64,000 bases of DNA from Geodermatophilus arenarius (GCF_042654585.1 NZ_JBHSGR010000008.1:62001-126000); one strand, 5' to 3'; numbered from the stretch's first letter, positions 24,570 through 33,782 are shown. Notes: generated by a model from the sequence alone, not told the origin. Numbers and translations: made by a program.

Positions 24570-26351
24570 TCAGCCGCGGTGGCGGCCGCCGGTCGCGGCC
24601 TCGCCGGGGCGCCCGACCGGGGGAGCCGTCGACGTCGGCGCCGCGGCACCGGCGGCCTCGGCCACCTGCCGGCCGGCGTCGTCCCCGGTGGGCTCGCCGG
24701 CGGTCTGGCGGGCGGCCTGCTGGGCCTGGATGCCGGACTGGTCGCTCAGCGCCAGCTGCGGCAGGAACAGGAACACGAAGAACCCGAGCGCCACCACGCA
24801 CGCGGCGATGAGGAACACCAGGTCGATCGAGTTCGAGAACCCGGTCTTGAACGGCGCCGCGAGGAACGACGGCAGCGTCTGGATGAAGGAGGTGTCCGAC
24901 AGGTCACCGCCGCCCTGCAGCTGACCGCTCTGCACCGCCTGGGCCACGCGCGGGTCGGACGCCGCGGCCGAGGTCACGGCCGACTCGATGTCCACCGGCA
25001 GCCGGCTGAACAGCACCGACAGGAAGACCGCGGTGCCGATCGTGCCGCCCATCTGCCGGAAGAACGTCACCGACGAGGTGGCCACGCCCATCTCCCGCGG
25101 GGACACGGCGTTCTGCACGGCGAGGATCGTGGGCTGGAAGTTGAAGCCCAGGCCCAGGCCCAGCAGGACCATGAACGGCACCAGCGTCCACACCGAGGTG
25201 TCGGCGTCGACGACGAACGACATCGACAGCAGCGCGACGGTCATGAACACGATGCCGACCAGCGGGAAGACCTTGTACCTGCCCGTCCTCGAGATCGCGA
25301 TGCCCGAGCTCATCGCGCCGGTCATGATGCCGGCGACCAGCGGGATCATCTGCAGGCCGGCGACCGTGGCGCTGGAGCCGTGGACGATCTGCAGGTACTG
25401 CGGGAGCAGCAGCAGGCCGCCGAACATGCCCGCGCCCATCACCACGCTGCCGACGCCGACGACGGTGAAGCTGCGGTTGCGGAACAGCCGCAGGGGCAGC
25501 AGCGCCTCGTCGCGGTAGGCCCGCTCGGCGAGGAGGAACAGCACGAAGCCGACGGCGCCGACGACGTAGCAGGCCACCGAGCGGGTCGAGCCCCAGCCCC
25601 AGATGCGGCCCTGCTCGGCGACGATCAGCAGCGGCACCAGGAAGGTCACCAGCGCCAGCGCGCCGGGCCAGTCGATGCGGTGCTCCCGCCGCTCGTGCGG
25701 CAGGTGCAGCACCCGGAAGACGGCGGCGAAGGCGACCAGGCCCAGCGGGACGTTGACGTAGAAGATCCAGCGCCAGCCGTCGATGCCGAGCAGCGAGCCC
25801 TGACCGGCGAAGAACCCGCCGATGACCGGGCCCAGCACGCTCGAGGTGCCGAAGACGGCCATGAAGTAGCCCTGGTACCGCGAGCGCTCCCGCGGCGGCA
25901 CGATGTCGCCGATGATCGCCAGCGCCAGCGACATCAGGCCACCGGCGCCGATGCCCTGGACGGCGCGGAACGCGGCGAGCTCGTACATCGAGTTCGCCAG
26001 GCCGCAGAGCATCGAGCCGACGACGAACACGGCGATGGCGAACAGGTAGAACGGCCGCCGGCCGTAGATGTCGGAGAGCTTGCCGTACAGCGGCGTGGCG
26101 ATCGTCGAGGTGATGAGGAACGCCGTCGTCGCCCAGGCCTGCAGGTCGTAGCCCTGCAGGTCGTCGGCGATGGTGCGGATCGCGGTCGCGACGACGGTCT
26201 GGTCGAGGGCCGCGAGGAACATCGCGACCATCAGGCCGACGATGATCGTGAGGATCTGGCGGTGCGTGAAGGCGCCGGAGGAGTCCGGTGCGGCCGCCGC
26301 GGCGCGGGCGCCGCCGCGCCCACCCGTGGGGTGGGCGGTGGTCTGGCTCAT
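24570..26351 (-). CDS. MFS drug efflux transporter, EmrB/QacA type (DHA2)
   Basis: 593 residues, about 14 helices. Signatures: FLAALDQTVVATAIRTIADDL in helix 1 (motif D1), GKLSDIYGRRPFYL (motif A) and VFGTSSVLGPVIGGFFAG (motif C), DWPGALAL after helix 6. It should export cationic drugs or lipophilic toxins using the proton gradient. ATG 26351 overlaps the stop of the MarR gene (ATGA), so repressor and pump share one transcript controlled from the palindromic region at 26912-26972. The C-terminal 60 residues are low-complexity. Confidence 0.92.
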   Translation of the reverse strand: MSQTTAHPTGGRGGARAAAAAPDSSGAFTHRQILTIIVGLMVAMFLAALDQTVVATAIRTIADDLQGYDLQAWATTAFLITSTIATPLYGKLSDIYGRRPFYLFAIAVFVVGSMLCGLANSMYELAAFRAVQGIGAGGLMSLALAIIGDIVPPRERSRYQGYFMAVFGTSSVLGPVIGGFFAGQGSLLGIDGWRWIFYVNVPLGLVAFAAVFRVLHLPHERREHRIDWPGALALVTFLVPLLIVAEQGRIWGWGSTRSVACYVVGAVGFVLFLLAERAYRDEALLPLRLFRNRSFTVVGVGSVVMGAGMFGGLLLLPQYLQIVHGSSATVAGLQMIPLVAGIMTGAMSSGIAISRTGRYKVFPLVGIVFMTVALLSMSFVVDADTSVWTLVPFMVLLGLGLGFNFQPTILAVQNAVSPREMGVATSSVTFFRQMGGTIGTAVFLSVLFSRLPVDIESAVTSAAASDPRVAQAVQSGQLQGGGDLSDTSFIQTLPSFLAAPFKTGFSNSIDLVFLIAACVVALGFFVFLFLPQLALSDQSGIQAQQAARQTAGEPTGDDAGRQVAEAAGAAAPTSTAPPVGRPGEAATGGRHRG

Positions 26352-26884
26352 GGCTTCTCTCTCGGTACGGGGAGTGCGGAGGGGGAGCGGGGGTCGGACG
26401 GCAGCGCTGCCGTCAGGTCGTCCAGCAGGCGTCCGAAGAGCCCGGTGAGCGTGGCGAGGTCGGCGTCGGACCAGCCGGTGAGCATCCCGGCGAGCTGGGT
26501 GGCGCGCTCCTCGGCCAGCCGCTCGACGGCGGCCCGGCCGGCGTCGGTGACGACGAGGCGCGTGGCGCGGCCGTCGGTCTCGTCGGCCACGCGCCGCACC
26601 AGGTCGTGCTCGACCAGCCAGGCCACGTGCCGGCTGACCGTCGACGGGTCCGCGTGCACCAGCTCGGCCAGCGCGCTCTGCCGCTGTGGCCCGAGCCGGG
26701 CCAGCGGGAAGAGGAGCACCAGCGCCGCGCGCTCGCGGCCGTCGGCGGCGGACGGGAGGCTCTTGAACGCGTGCACCAGGCGCATGAAGCGCGGCATCTG
26801 CTCGGAGAGCCGGCGGACCTCCGCTGCGCGCTGCGGCGACGGCGCGGCCGAGGGGCCGGCGTCACGGGACGCGGACGGGGGCAC
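26348..26884 (-). CDS. MarR family transcriptional regulator
   Basis: About 178 residues. Winged-helix region: QSALAELVHADPSTVSRHVA is the recognition helix-turn-helix and LVRRVADETDGRATRLVVT the wing (canonical DxRxxxLxLT). It probably represses its own operon, including the efflux pump, and releases DNA on ligand binding. GTG 26884 is the likely start although no strong ribosome site is seen; longer in-frame extension is possible but would run into the operator palindromes. Confidence 0.88.
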   Translation of the reverse strand: MPPSASRDAGPSAAPSPQRAAEVRRLSEQMPRFMRLVHAFKSLPSAADGRERAALVLLFPLARLGPQRQSALAELVHADPSTVSRHVAWLVEHDLVRRVADETDGRATRLVVTDAGRAAVERLAEERATQLAGMLTGWSDADLATLTGLFGRLLDDLTAALPSDPRSPSALPVPREKP

Positions 26885-26911
26885 GGCGGACTCCGGAGGA
26901 CGGGAGGAGTG

Positions 26912-26972
26912 GATGCATGCACGGTACAAATGCGTGCGCGCTACACGCAACCAGTTGCACCGTACATGCATC
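26912..26972. promoter_or_regulatory. Palindromic operator/promoter region of the marR-efflux operon
   Basis: Large inverted repeat with arms GATGCATGCACGGTAC (26912-26927) and GCACCGTACATGCATC (26957-26972), differing at two positions. Inside are a TGCGTG/CACGCA pair (26931-26936, 26944-26949) and the short palindrome GCAAC-CA-GTTGC (26947-26958). The stretch is less GC-rich than its surroundings. It lies just upstream of the MarR start, the expected place for an autoregulatory operator. Confidence 0.8.
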
Positions 26973-27180
26973 GTGACGTGAGCGACACGGCGTCCGGCTC
27001 CGGTACCCGCGCGTGCCGGTCGCTGCACCTCCCGCGGGAAGGAACCGGCGTGCCGGCGCGTTGCACCCGCTGGCCCAGCAGCCCCGGACCTCCGGTGGCG
27101 CGGGTCGCACCTGCGATCCTGGGGGCGGTGGCCCCGGTCGCCACCCGTCCCCGCACCCTGGAAGAGAGTCGAGCGCGCCC

Positions 27181-30100
27181 GTGACCGCGACCCTCGCGGA
27201 CCTCCGGTCCCGGCTGGCCGCGCTGGCCCTCGACGACGAGCACCGGCTCGGCCGCCGGCTCGAGGGCCTGCGCCGCACCCGCGACGAGGCCGCGCGCGAG
27301 CGGGCCCTGGGGAGGATCGTCACCGACGTCGCCGCCGCCGAGGAGCGCATCGCCCGCCGGCGCGCCGCCGTCCCGGCCGTCACCTATCCCGAGCAGCTAC
27401 CGGTCAGCGCCCGCCGCGACGACATCGCCGCCGCCCTGCGCGAGCACCAGGTGGTCGTCGTCGCCGGCGAGACCGGCTCGGGCAAGACCACCCAGCTGCC
27501 CAAGATCGCCCTCGAGCTCGGCCGCGGCGTCCGCGGGCGGATCGGGCACACCCAGCCGCGGCGGATCGCCGCGCGCACGGTGGCCGAGCGGATCGCCGAG
27601 GAGCTCGGCACGCCGCTGGGCGGGGCGGTCGGCTGGAAGGTGCGCTTCACCGACCAGGTCGGCGACGGCACGCTGGTCAAGCTCATGACCGACGGCGTGC
27701 TGCTGGCCGAGATCGCGCACGACCGGCTGCTGCGCCAGTACGACACGATCATCGTCGACGAGGCGCACGAGCGGAGCCTCAACATCGACTTCCTGCTGGG
27801 CTACCTCGCCCAGCTGCTGCCGCGCCGGCCCGACCTCAAGGTCGTCATCACCTCGGCCACCATCGACGTCGACCGGATCGCCAAGCACTTCAGCGTCGAC
27901 GGCGCCGAGGTGCCCGTCGTCGAGGTCAGCGGCCGCACGTACCCGGTGGAGGTCCGCTACCGGCCCGTCGTCGACCCCGACGACCCGGACGCCGACCCCG
28001 ACCGCGACCAGGTCACCGCCATCGGCGACGCCGTCGAGGAGCTGGCGCACGAGGGCCCGGGCGACGTCCTGGTCTTCCTCGCCGGCGAGCGCGAGATCCG
28101 CGACACCGCCGACGCCCTGACCGAGCGCTTCCCCGGCGTCGAGGTGCTGCCGCTCTACTCCCGGCTGTCGGCCGCCGACCAGCACCGGGTGTTCCAGCCG
28201 CACACCGGCCGCCGGGTCGTGCTGGCCACCAACGTCGCCGAGACGTCGCTGACCGTGCCCGGCATCCGCTACGTCGTCGACCCCGGCACCGCGCGCGTCT
28301 CCCGGTACAGCGCGCGCACCAAGGTGCAGCGGCTGCCCATCGAGCCGATCAGCCAGGCCTCGGCGCGGCAGCGCTCGGGCCGCTGCGGCCGCGTCGCCGA
28401 GGGCGTCGCGATCCGGCTGTACACCGAGGACGACTTCGACGCCCGGCCGGAGTACACCGACCCGGAGATCCTCCGCACCAGCCTCGCCTCGGTGCTGCTG
28501 CAGATGGCCGCGCTCGACCTCGGGGCCGTCGAGGACTTCCCGTTCGTCGACCCGCCGGACCGGCGCGCCGTCGCCGACGGCCGGGCGCTGCTCGAGGAGC
28601 TCGGCGCGCTGGACGACGCCGGCCGGCTCACCGAGACCGGGCGGGCGCTCGCCCAGCTCCCGCTCGACCCGCGGCTGGGCCGGATGGTCGTCGAGGCCGA
28701 CCGGCGCGGCGTGCTGGAGGAGGTGCTCGTCGTCGCCGCGGGCCTGACCGTCCAGGACCCCCGCGAGCGGCCCACCGAGCACCAGCAGGCGGCCGACCAG
28801 ATGCACGCGCGGTTCGCCGACGAGCACTCCGACTTCCTCACGCTGCTCAACCTCTGGCGGTACCTGACCGAGCAGCAGGAGGCGCTGTCGGGCAGCGCGT
28901 TCCGCCGCACGGTCAAGCGCGAGTTCCTCCACTACCTGCGCATCCGGGAGTGGCAGGACCTGCACGGCCAGCTGCGCAGCACCGCCCGCCGCCTCGGGAT
29001 GACCCCCGGCTCGCTCGCCGCCGAGCCCGACGAGCGCGGCATCACCACCGCGCTGCTCGCCGGCCTGCTGTCGCAGGTCGGCCTCCAGGTGGAGGACACC
29101 CGACGGAAGGACGGCGACCGGCGGCGCGGCGGGCGCGAGTACCTCGGCGCGCGCGGCGCCCGGTTCGTCATCGCCCCCGGCACCCCGCTGGCGAAGAGGC
29201 CGCCGCGCTGGGTCGTGGCCGCCGAACTGGTGGAGACCAGCCGGCTGTTCGCCCGCACCGTGGCCCGCGTCGACCCGGACGACGTCGAGCGGCTGGCCGG
29301 CCACCTGGTCAAGCGCGAGTACTCCGAGCCCCGCTGGGACGTGAAGCGCGGCTCCGTCGTCGCCACCGAGCGGGTCACCCTGTACGGCCTCCCGCTCGTC
29401 GTCGGCCGGCGGGTGCAGTACGGCTCGATCGACCCGGTCGTCTCCCGCGAGCTGTTCATCCGGCACGCCCTCGTCCAGGGCGAGTGGACGACGCACCACC
29501 GCTTCTGGGCCGACAACCAGCGCGCCATCGAGCGGGTCGCCGAGCTGGAGGAGCGGGCCCGCCGCCGGGACATCCGGGTCGACGACGAGACGCTGTTCGA
29601 GCTCTACGACGCCCGCATCCCCGCCGACGTCGTCTCCACCCGGCACTTCGACCGGTGGTGGAAGCAGGCCCGCCGCGAGACGCCGGACCTGCTCACCCTC
29701 ACGCCGGAGATGCTCACCGACGCGGCCGCGGCCGGGCAGGTGGACCCCGCGGACTTCCCGGACGAGGTACCGCTGACGCAGGGGCTGACCCTGCCGCTGT
29801 CCTACGCCTTCGCCCCCGGCGCGCCGGAGGACGGCGTCACCGTCGACGTCCCGCTCGCGGTGCTCGACACCGTCGCCGAGCGCACGTCGGGGGAGTCGCT
29901 GGCCTTCACCGTCCCCGGCCTGCGCGAGGAGCTGGTGACGGCGCTGCTGCGGACGCTGCCCAAGCAGCTGCGCCGGGCCCTGGTGCCGATCCCCGACCGG
30001 GTCCGCGAGGTGCTGCCGCACATCAGCCCCACCGAGCCGCTGCTGCCCGCCCTGGAGCGCGAGCTGCGCCGGGCCGCGGCCGTCGTCGTCCCGCCGGACG

Positions 30101-31128
30101 CCTGGCGCCCCGCCGAGGTGCCTGCGCACCTGCGCGCCACCTTCCGGGTGCTGGACGACGAGCAGCGGCCGCTGGCCACCGGCAAGGACCTGCAGGCGCT
30201 GCGCCGCGAGGTGGCCCCGGCCGGCCGGGCGAGCCTGGCCCGCGCCGCCTCCGACCTGGAGCGCACCGGGCTGACCGCCTGGACGATCGGCGAGCTGCCG
30301 CGCACCGTCGAGGTCCGCCGCGGCGGGCACGTGGTCACCGCGTTCCCGGCACTGGTCGACGAGGGGGCGACGGTCGGCGTCCGGGTGGTGGCGACCGAGG
30401 CCGAGGCCACGCGGCTGACCTGGCGCGGCGCCCGGCGGCTGCTCGTGCTCGCGGCCGGCTCGCCCACCCGGCAGGTGGTCAAGGGGCTCTCCCCGAAGAG
30501 CCGGCTCGCCCTGCAGTTCAACCCCGACGGCGAGATCCCCGCGCTGGTCGACGACTGCGTCGACGCCGCGGCCGACGAGCTGCTCGCGGCCGCCGGCGGT
30601 CCGCCCCGCGACGAGGCCGCCTTCGGCGCACTCGTGACGACGGCGCGGCAGCAGCTGCTGCCGCTCACCCAGGACGCCGTGCGGCGGGTCGAGGCGGTGC
30701 TCACCCAGGCCCGCGAGGTCGCCGTCGCGATCGGCGCGGCGCCCGGGCGCCGGGTGCCCGAGGCGGCGGTCGCCGACCTGCGCCGCCAGATGACCGGGCT
30801 GCTGCACCGCGGGTTCGTGGCCGACGCCGGCCGGCGGCGGCTGCCCGACCTGGTGCGCTACCTCGAGGGCATGGCCCTGCGGCTGGAGAAGCTCCCGGCC
30901 AACGCGGTGCGCGACGCCCTCTGGGCGGACCAGGTCGCCGCGGTCACCGCCGAGTACGAGCAGCTGCGCCGGGAGGTGCCGCCCACCGGCGCCCCCGACG
31001 ACCCGGTCGCCCGCATCCGGTGGATGGTCGAGGAGCTGCGCGTGGGCCTGTTCGCCCAGCAGCTCGGCACGCCCCGGCCGATCTCCGAGCAGCGCGTCTA
31101 CAAGGCCATCGACGCCCTGACCGCCTAG
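27181..31128 (+). CDS. hrpA: ATP-dependent RNA helicase HrpA
   Basis: 1315 residues, standard for HrpA. DEAH-box motifs in order: Walker A GETGSGKTTQLP (about residue 95), TQPRRIAARTVAERIA, DEAHERSLNIDFLLGY, TSATID, TNVAETSLTVPGI, QRSGRCGRVAEG. These are followed by the helicase-associated, OB-fold and long C-terminal DUF3418 regions. It unwinds or remodels RNA and ribonucleoprotein, with proposed roles in stalled-ribosome processing. GTG 27181 follows GGAAGAGAG. Its TAG stop shares the bases CTAG with the opposing gene's stop. Confidence 0.95.
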   Translation: MTATLADLRSRLAALALDDEHRLGRRLEGLRRTRDEAARERALGRIVTDVAAAEERIARRRAAVPAVTYPEQLPVSARRDDIAAALREHQVVVVAGETGSGKTTQLPKIALELGRGVRGRIGHTQPRRIAARTVAERIAEELGTPLGGAVGWKVRFTDQVGDGTLVKLMTDGVLLAEIAHDRLLRQYDTIIVDEAHERSLNIDFLLGYLAQLLPRRPDLKVVITSATIDVDRIAKHFSVDGAEVPVVEVSGRTYPVEVRYRPVVDPDDPDADPDRDQVTAIGDAVEELAHEGPGDVLVFLAGEREIRDTADALTERFPGVEVLPLYSRLSAADQHRVFQPHTGRRVVLATNVAETSLTVPGIRYVVDPGTARVSRYSARTKVQRLPIEPISQASARQRSGRCGRVAEGVAIRLYTEDDFDARPEYTDPEILRTSLASVLLQMAALDLGAVEDFPFVDPPDRRAVADGRALLEELGALDDAGRLTETGRALAQLPLDPRLGRMVVEADRRGVLEEVLVVAAGLTVQDPRERPTEHQQAADQMHARFADEHSDFLTLLNLWRYLTEQQEALSGSAFRRTVKREFLHYLRIREWQDLHGQLRSTARRLGMTPGSLAAEPDERGITTALLAGLLSQVGLQVEDTRRKDGDRRRGGREYLGARGARFVIAPGTPLAKRPPRWVVAAELVETSRLFARTVARVDPDDVERLAGHLVKREYSEPRWDVKRGSVVATERVTLYGLPLVVGRRVQYGSIDPVVSRELFIRHALVQGEWTTHHRFWADNQRAIERVAELEERARRRDIRVDDETLFELYDARIPADVVSTRHFDRWWKQARRETPDLLTLTPEMLTDAAAAGQVDPADFPDEVPLTQGLTLPLSYAFAPGAPEDGVTVDVPLAVLDTVAERTSGESLAFTVPGLREELVTALLRTLPKQLRRALVPIPDRVREVLPHISPTEPLLPALERELRRAAAVVVPPDAWRPAEVPAHLRATFRVLDDEQRPLATGKDLQALRREVAPAGRASLARAASDLERTGLTAWTIGELPRTVEVRRGGHVVTAFPALVDEGATVGVRVVATEAEATRLTWRGARRLLVLAAGSPTRQVVKGLSPKSRLALQFNPDGEIPALVDDCVDAAADELLAAAGGPPRDEAAFGALVTTARQQLLPLTQDAVRRVEAVLTQAREVAVAIGAAPGRRVPEAAVADLRRQMTGLLHRGFVADAGRRRLPDLVRYLEGMALRLEKLPANAVRDALWADQVAAVTAEYEQLRREVPPTGAPDDPVARIRWMVEELRVGLFAQQLGTPRPISEQRVYKAIDALTA
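31125..31128. other. Overlapping convergent stop codons (CTAG)
   Basis: The palindrome CTAG provides the TAG stop of hrpA on the plus strand and the TAG stop of the HTH gene on the minus strand. The two genes therefore share all but one base of their stops and leave no room for a terminator between them. Confidence 0.95.
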
Positions 31129-31523
31129 GCCGTCCCGGCGTCCCGTCCGGCGGGGCCCGGCTGGTCCCGGAGCAGGGCCGAGATGCGCTGGCGGGTGACG
31201 CCGAACATCGCGGCGATCCGGTTGATGCTCACGTGCTCGGCCTGCAGGGCGCGGGCCTGGGCGCGGCGCCACGTCGACCCGGCGCCGGCCAGGGCGCCGA
31301 GGACGGTGGTGATCCGCTCGACGACCAGCGGGCGGGACTCCTCGGTGACGATGTCGAGCCAGCTGTCCCCCGAGCGGCGCTGGGAGAGCAGCTGCTCGGC
31401 GCGGGTCCGGGCGTCCTGCAGCTCGGCCGCGCACCGGTCGATCTCGCGCACCAGCTGCTCGAGGGCGGCGACCGCGTCGTCCCCGGCTGCCGGCGGGACG
31501 GTCACCGACGGTCCTGTGGTCAC
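31125..31523 (-). CDS. Small helix-turn-helix DNA-binding protein
   Basis: 132 residues. The N-terminal two thirds are helical (LEQLVREIDRCAAELQDART), and near the C-terminus is a helix-turn-helix HVSINRIAAMFGVTRQRISA similar to HTH regions of sigma-70-like or resolvase-like proteins. Start GTG 31523 has AGGAGG 5 bases upstream. The upstream region carries a cluster of GCAAC/GTTGC half-sites, consistent with autoregulation. The family is not one I can name; a small nucleoid or regulatory protein is likely. Confidence 0.7.
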   Translation of the reverse strand: MTTGPSVTVPPAAGDDAVAALEQLVREIDRCAAELQDARTRAEQLLSQRRSGDSWLDIVTEESRPLVVERITTVLGALAGAGSTWRRAQARALQAEHVSINRIAAMFGVTRQRISALLRDQPGPAGRDAGTA

Positions 31524-31590
31524 GGGGCCTCCTGACGTCACCGGCGGGCCCGCGCCCGCGATCGGTCGTGCACGATCCTACGGAACGGCC

Positions 31591-31644
31591 GTTGCGTGCA
31601 ACAGGTGTGACGTGCAACGGCGACGTGCATGCAACGGGGGTTGC
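31591..31644. promoter_or_regulatory. Cluster of five GCAAC/GTTGC half-sites (probable operator)
   Basis: GTTGC at 31591, GCAAC at 31598, 31614 and 31631, and GTTGC at 31640 form two inverted pairs (GTTGC-GT-GCAAC and GCAAC-GGGG-GTTGC) with one half-site between. They sit between the leftward HTH gene and the rightward ATPase gene, and the same half-sites occur inside the MarR operator at 26947-26958. Confidence 0.65.
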
Positions 31645-31731
31645 GGAACGACGTCCCCGCTGGGACGGTGGTCCTCGGCTCGATGGCGCACAACCGGCTG
31701 GGCCCCCGGTGGCCGGTCACCAGGGAGCGAC

Positions 31732-32112
31732 ATGTCGGTACTCACCGCACGGGTGGACCTGCCCCCGGCACCCCGCAGCGTCCCCGTCGCCCGGCACGTG
31801 GCCCGCGAGACGCTGCGTGCCTGGCAGGCGCCCCAGGACGCCGACGACGTCGCCCTCCTGGTCACCGAGCTGGTGGCCGACGTCGTCGACCACGTCGGGG
31901 GCGGGAGCGTGCTGTCCCTGGAGCTCGAGTACTCCGACGGCTGGCTGCGCATCGCGGTGTCCGACGGCTCGGGCGGGCGCCCCGTCGTCGGCGAGCTGCG
32001 CGGCGACCAGCCCCGCGGCCGCGGGATGCAGATCGTCGACGCCATCGCCGACTCCTGGGGCGTCGAGGACGTCGACGGCGGCAAGCGCGTCTGGTTCGTC
32101 CTCGGCGCGTGA
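31732..32112 (+). CDS. GHKL ATP-binding protein, anti-sigma-factor/RsbW-like
   Basis: 126 residues comprising a single HATPase_c-2 domain. N-box region LVTELVADVVDHV (Glu about 46, Asp about 50 where Asn is usual), G1-like SDGSGG and G2 motif GRGMQIVDAIADSWGV. Such stand-alone proteins act as anti-sigma factors or serine kinases of anti-anti-sigma factors. No sigma or anti-anti-sigma gene is adjacent; a PP2C phosphatase that could work in such a pathway lies 24 kb away at 56261. ATG 31732 follows AGGGAG. Confidence 0.8.
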   Translation: MSVLTARVDLPPAPRSVPVARHVARETLRAWQAPQDADDVALLVTELVADVVDHVGGGSVLSLELEYSDGWLRIAVSDGSGGRPVVGELRGDQPRGRGMQIVDAIADSWGVEDVDGGKRVWFVLGA

Positions 32113-32187
32113 GCGGGGCCGGAGTTTGACCACGGGGGTCGTCGGGGAGGGCTGGAGGGACCGAAGCCGTTCGACGGAGGAGACGGG

Positions 32188-32361
32188 ATGAGCGAGCCCA
32201 CCAACGACACCGAGGCCGCGGGCGAGGGCCTGTCCGACGAGGAGATGGTGCAGACCGTCGCCGACCAGACCGACAGCGCCTCGGGGCACGCCTACAAGGC
32301 CGGCAAGGACTGGGACGGCGACGCCAGCCAGGCGCCCGCGCCCCCGGACACCGAGTCCTGA
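32188..32361 (+). CDS. Small acidic protein, 57 residues
   Basis: ATG 32188 has GGAGG 7 bases upstream. The protein is strongly acidic with no membrane segment; recognisable stretches are GLSDEEMVQTVADQTDSA and AYKAGKDWDGDA. Third-position G/C bias and the good ribosome site support a real gene. It follows the ATPase gene by 75 bases in the same direction and may be co-transcribed. No family assignment; small acidic proteins of this kind can be stress-related or regulatory partners. Confidence 0.65.
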   Translation: MSEPTNDTEAAGEGLSDEEMVQTVADQTDSASGHAYKAGKDWDGDASQAPAPPDTES

Positions 32362-32407
32362 GCTGACACACTGCCTCTCGCCCGGCGCCCGCCGGGCGGG
32401 AGGTGCT

Positions 32408-33772
32408 GTGACGACGACGTCCCCGCGGCCGGACCGGACCGCTGCCGACCCCGCGACCCCGTCCGCGACGGCGCGCCTGCTGCGCCCGGCCCGCACGGCC
32501 ACCCGCTACGCGCTGGGCCACGGCCTCCCGGCCCTGTACCTCGCGCGCGCCGCCCGCCGGGGCGACCCGGTCGGCCGGCTGCTGCGCGACCCGGCGGCCC
32601 GCGAGGACCCCTTCGGCCTCTACGAGCAGCTGCGCGCCCGCGGCCCGCTGTCCGGCAGCGCACTGGGCCCGGTCACCGCCTCGCACGCCGTCGCCACCGC
32701 GGTGCTGCGCTCGGACGCCGCCGGCGTGGGCTGGGACCGGTCCCGGGCGCCGGCCCTCGTCCGGTGGGCGCTGCGCTTCGGCGACGAGCTCGACGCCACC
32801 GGCGTGGCCGAGCCGCCGTCCATGCTGGTCACCGACCCGCCCGACCACACCCGCCTGCGCCGGCTGGTCAGCCGCGCCTTCACCCCGCGCGCGACGCTGG
32901 CCTCCGAGCCGATGGTGCGGCGCACCGCCGAGGCGCTGCTGGACCGGCTGGCCGGCCGCGACGACGTCGTCGACCTCGTCGGCACCTACGCCGCGCAGCT
33001 GCCGGTGCTGGTCATCGCCGACCTGCTCGCCGTCCCTGCCGGCCGCCGCGAGGACTTCCTGCGCTGGGGCGCCGCCGCGGCCGCCACCCTCGACCCCGGC
33101 CTGCCGCCGCGCCGCTACCTGGCCGCCGAGCGCGCGCTGCGCGCCATGCACGCCTTCCTCCGCGGGCACTTCGCGCGGCTGCGGGCCGACCCGGGCGAGG
33201 ACCTGGTCAGCCGGCTGGTCACCCTCCCCGGCGACGAGGCGCTCACCGAGCGCGAACTGCACGCCACGGTGATGCTGCTGCTCGGCGCCGGGTTCGAGAC
33301 CACGGTCAACCTGCTCGGCAACGCCGTCGTGCTGCTCGACGCCCACCACGAGCAGTGGGACGCCCTGCGGGAGGACCCGGCGGGCTGGGACGGCGCGGTG
33401 GAGGAGGTGCTCCGCCACGACAGCCCGGTGCAGCTCACCGGCCGCAGCACCACCCGCGACACCGAGGTCGCCGGCGTGGCGCTGCCGGCCGGCGCGCGGG
33501 TGACCCTGCTGCTGGGCGCGGCCAACCGGGACCCGGCGGTGTTCACCGACCCCGCCCGCTTCGACGTCACCCGGTCGAACGCCCGCGAGCACCTGGCGTT
33601 CTCCGGCGGCGTCCACTACTGCCTGGGCGCGGGCCTGGCCCGGCTGGAGGGCGTCGTCGGGCTGCGGACGCTCAGCGAGCGGTTCCCGCGGCTGCGGGTG
33701 GCCGGCCGCCCGGTCCGCCGCGACCTGCGGACGCTGCGGGGCTTCGAGGTCCTCCCGGTGCGGCTGGGGTGA
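32408..33772 (+). CDS. Cytochrome P450
   Basis: 454 residues. Heme-binding loop FSGGVHYCLGAGLARLE with the axial cysteine, oxygen-binding I helix LLLGAGFETTVNLL, and ExxR in VEEVLRHD. TDPPDHTRLRRLVSRAFTPR is the usual B'/C helix region. Actinobacterial CYP with an unknown substrate, probably lipid or xenobiotic hydroxylation. No ferredoxin or reductase gene is adjacent, so electrons must come from elsewhere. GTG 32408 follows GGGAGG. It converges with cysN, 10 bases between stops. Confidence 0.92.
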   Translation: MTTTSPRPDRTAADPATPSATARLLRPARTATRYALGHGLPALYLARAARRGDPVGRLLRDPAAREDPFGLYEQLRARGPLSGSALGPVTASHAVATAVLRSDAAGVGWDRSRAPALVRWALRFGDELDATGVAEPPSMLVTDPPDHTRLRRLVSRAFTPRATLASEPMVRRTAEALLDRLAGRDDVVDLVGTYAAQLPVLVIADLLAVPAGRREDFLRWGAAAAATLDPGLPPRRYLAAERALRAMHAFLRGHFARLRADPGEDLVSRLVTLPGDEALTERELHATVMLLLGAGFETTVNLLGNAVVLLDAHHEQWDALREDPAGWDGAVEEVLRHDSPVQLTGRSTTRDTEVAGVALPAGARVTLLLGAANRDPAVFTDPARFDVTRSNAREHLAFSGGVHYCLGAGLARLEGVVGLRTLSERFPRLRVAGRPVRRDLRTLRGFEVLPVRLG

Positions 33773-33782
33773 GGGCCCCTCG

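Noticed and set aside
27397..31617. A 1406-codon open frame antisense to hrpA
   Set aside because: High GC removes stop codons from other frames. The translation is low-complexity Arg/Gly/Asp/His without motifs, while the sense strand encodes a full HrpA.
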